In this document: positions 62,072-64,000 of the stretch, in pieces | How the letters are laid out: each line of letters begins with the position of its first letter | Numbering within the stretch: position 1 is the stretch's first letter | From: Flavobacterium psychroterrae | GTDB lineage: Bacteria; Bacteroidota; Bacteroidia; Flavobacteriales; Flavobacteriaceae | Direction: 5' to 3' | Assembly: GCF_018380615.1 (NCBI RefSeq) | Contig: NZ_JAGYVZ010000008.1 | Span: forward strand, 124,001 to 188,000 | Length of the DNA stretch: 64,000 nucleotides | Notes under the pieces: model-generated | Databases searched by the model: none | Seen by the model: only the letters and a program-made list of their open reading frames with translations | Told to the model about the DNA's origin: nothing | Program-made: the position numbers and the translations under genes

Positions 62072-63877
62072 ATGGCAGATACAATCGAAAAAAACGTAAC
62101 CCGTGGTGGTCAGTTTTTAGTTAAAGAAACAAAGTGCGAAGATGTCTTTACACCAGAAGATTTTTCGGAAGAGCAATTAATGATGCGTGACTCTGTTAAG
62201 GAGTTTGTAGACAAAGAAATTTGGCCTAACAAAAATCGTTTTGAGAAAAAAGATTACGCATTTACTGAAGAAAGTATGCGTAAAGCAGGTGAACTAGGAC
62301 TTCTTGGAGTTGCGGTTCCGGAAGAATACGGCGGATTAGGAATGGGATTTGTATCTACAATGTTAGTTTGCGATTACATTTCTGGTGCTACAGGATCTTT
62401 CTCAACAGCTTTTGGTGCTCATACAGGAATTGGAACTATGCCAATCACACTTTATGGTACTGAAGAGCAAAAGAAAAAATACGTTCCTAAATTGGCTACA
62501 GGCGAATGGTTTGGTGCATATTGTTTGACTGAGCCAGGTGCAGGATCTGATGCTAACTCAGGAAAAACAAAAGCTGTTTTATCTGAAGATGGAAAATACT
62601 ACTCTATTACTGGACAAAAAATGTGGATTTCGAATGCAGGTTTCTGTAGCGTTTTCATCGTTTTTGCCCGTATTGGTGATGATAAAAATATTACTGGTTT
62701 CATTGTAGAAAATACTGCTGATAACGGAATTTCTATGAATGAAGAAGAGCATAAATTAGGAATTCGTGCTTCATCTACGCGTCAGGTTTTCTTCAACGAT
62801 ACAAAAGTTCCTGTTGAAAACATGTTGTCTGAAAGAGGAAACGGTTTCAAAATTGCTATGAATGCTTTGAATGTTGGTCGTATTAAATTGGCTGCTGCTT
62901 GTCTTGATGCTCAACGCAGAGTAACTTCCGGAGCTGTAAAATATGCTAACGAAAGAATTCAGTTTAACACACCAATTTCAAGCTTTGGGGCAATCCGTTC
63001 TAAATTAGCTGAAATGGCAACTAATGCTTATGCTGGTGAAAGTGCTTCTTACAGAGCTGCAAAAGATATCGAAGATAGAATTATCGCTCGTGAAGCTGAA
63101 GGAACTAGTCATCAGGAAGCTGAATTGAAAGGTGTTGAAGAATATGCTATCGAATGTTCAATCCTTAAAGTTGCTGTTTCTGAAGATGTTCAAAACTGTG
63201 CTGACGAAGGAATTCAGGTTTTTGGTGGAATGGGATTCTCTGAAGATACTCCAATGGAAAGTGCCTGGAGAGATGCTCGTATCGCCAGAATTTACGAAGG
63301 AACAAACGAAATTAACAGAATGCTTTCTGTTGGTATGTTGATCAAAAAGGCTATGAAAGGTCATATTGATTTATTAGGACCAGCTATGAAAGTTTCTGAA
63401 GAATTAATGGGAATTCCATCTTTTGATACTCCTGATTTCTCTGAATTATTTGCAGAAGAAAAAGGAATTGTTGCGAACCTTAAGAAAGTTTTCTTAATGG
63501 TTGCAGGAAGTGCAGTTCAAAAATATGGTCCGGATTTAGATGCTCACCAACAGTTATTAATGGCGGCTTCTGATATCTTAATCGAAATTTATATGGCTGA
63601 AAGTACAATCCTTAGAACTGAAAAATTAGCCAAAAATAAAGGTGAAGATAAAGTTCAGGAGCAAATTGCTATGGCAAAATTATACTTGTACAAAGCTGTG
63701 GATATTGTAACACAAAAAGGAAAAGAAGGAATTGTTTCTTTTGCTGAAGGTGACGAACAACGTATGATGTTAATGGGATTACGTCGTTTTACAAAATACA
63801 CAAACATGCCAAATGTAGTGGCTTTAAGAGAAACGATTACCAATAAATTAGTTGCAGAAAACGAATACTGCTTCTAA
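62072..63877 (+). CDS. Acyl-CoA dehydrogenase
   Basis: 601 residues from the ATG at 62072; the frame upstream runs into repeat sequence. An acyl-CoA dehydrogenase core occupies about residues 40-420, with FAD-binding segments YCLTEPGAGSDANSGKTKAVL and KMWISNAGFCSVFIVFARI, and the catalytic region near IYEGTNEINRMLSVGMLIKKAM. A C-terminal extension of about 170 helical residues follows, as in long-chain or very-long-chain types. It is the first step of beta-oxidation, operonic with the thiolase and the fused dehydrogenase. Confidence 0.93.
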   Translation: MADTIEKNVTRGGQFLVKETKCEDVFTPEDFSEEQLMMRDSVKEFVDKEIWPNKNRFEKKDYAFTEESMRKAGELGLLGVAVPEEYGGLGMGFVSTMLVCDYISGATGSFSTAFGAHTGIGTMPITLYGTEEQKKKYVPKLATGEWFGAYCLTEPGAGSDANSGKTKAVLSEDGKYYSITGQKMWISNAGFCSVFIVFARIGDDKNITGFIVENTADNGISMNEEEHKLGIRASSTRQVFFNDTKVPVENMLSERGNGFKIAMNALNVGRIKLAAACLDAQRRVTSGAVKYANERIQFNTPISSFGAIRSKLAEMATNAYAGESASYRAAKDIEDRIIAREAEGTSHQEAELKGVEEYAIECSILKVAVSEDVQNCADEGIQVFGGMGFSEDTPMESAWRDARIARIYEGTNEINRMLSVGMLIKKAMKGHIDLLGPAMKVSEELMGIPSFDTPDFSELFAEEKGIVANLKKVFLMVAGSAVQKYGPDLDAHQQLLMAASDILIEIYMAESTILRTEKLAKNKGEDKVQEQIAMAKLYLYKAVDIVTQKGKEGIVSFAEGDEQRMMLMGLRRFTKYTNMPNVVALRETITNKLVAENEYCF

Positions 63878-63909
63878 TATAAAAATAGTTTTTAGCTTTT
63901 AATTTGTTT

Positions 63910-63950
63910 AAACCCGCACTCCTCCGAAACAGTGCGGGTTTATTTTTTTT
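63910..63950 (+). terminator. Terminator of the beta-oxidation operon
   Basis: AAACCCGCACT, loop, AGTGCGGGTTT, then A/T-rich T-run: 11-bp perfect stem. Confidence 0.9.
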
Positions 63951-63957
63951 ATTTTTC

Positions 63958-63986
63958 AACATATAAGTTATGTAAGTTCATTTAAA
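63958..63986. repeat. Copy of the ATATAAGTGATATAAG repeat end
   Basis: AACATATAAGTTATGTAAG followed by TTCATTTAAA resembles the ends of the MITE-like elements at 18061-18303 and 22612-22854. A partner arm would be outside the window. Confidence 0.55.
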
Positions 63987-64000
63987 TATACTTTGCCGAT

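Overview
The window is chromosomal DNA of a Flavobacterium-like Bacteroidota. The supports are low G+C, Bacteroidota-type promoters (TAnnTTTG at -7, TTTG at about -33), a type IX secretion sorting domain, a TonB-dependent outer-membrane receptor, a bacillithiol gene (bshB1), menaquinone genes, and many short palindromic intergenic repeats of the kind common in this genus.

Layout. 0-34.7 kb is mostly housekeeping and metabolism. It holds a SRPBCC protein, a 2H phosphoesterase, a glyoxalase, SMI1/KNR4 and DUF2625 proteins, a CPA2 antiporter, serine dehydratase, panB with a pseudouridine synthase, an aldehyde dehydrogenase, a large hybrid sensor kinase, a zinc metallopeptidase, tRNA-His, bshB1, menF with a hotdog thioesterase, a beta-helix lipoprotein, a secreted endonuclease I, purL, a TonB receptor and an acyl-CoA ligase. 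34.7-37.1 kb is a decayed locus: an RNA ligase gene with an in-frame TGA, a metallophosphoesterase fragment, an unknown gene and two tiny ORFs with their own terminators. 37.3-41.7 kb is a WGR/SWIM pair resembling YehI/YehQ. 41.8-48.7 kb is a defence island: an XRE regulator, a two-gene cassette flanked by duplicated ends of the regulator gene, and a Gabija system (gajA-gajB). 49-57.1 kb is an RNA-repair island: rtcB, a RING/TerD-like protein, a cluster of tRNA-like RNAs, an HD hydrolase and a WYL regulator. 57.3-63.9 kb is a MarR-headed fatty-acid beta-oxidation operon.

Main discovery candidate. Upstream of the RING/TerD-like gene and rtcB, on the same strand, lie two RNAs with tRNA acceptor, D and T arms but large insertions, plus an orphan T-arm. 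Five copies of GGTCAA-N6-CTTACTTC run through this block. Four copies of a 23-bp palindrome (arms ACTRCGCA and TGCGCAGT) lie 7-8 bp upstream of an AAnnTTTG box. They stand in front of rtcB, each of the two tRNA-like transcripts, and the decayed 35-kb locus. I infer a small regulon linking RtcB ligase, unusual tRNA-like RNAs and RNA-ligase remnants, possibly controlled by the WYL protein.

Repeats are a second theme. Several palindromic families fill the intergenic spaces. Two four-helix-bundle (S23-type) genes each sit inside inverted-repeat-bounded units between operon partners. Two 160-243 bp MITE-like elements share the same terminal repeats. All functions are inferred from sequence reading alone; no database search was run.
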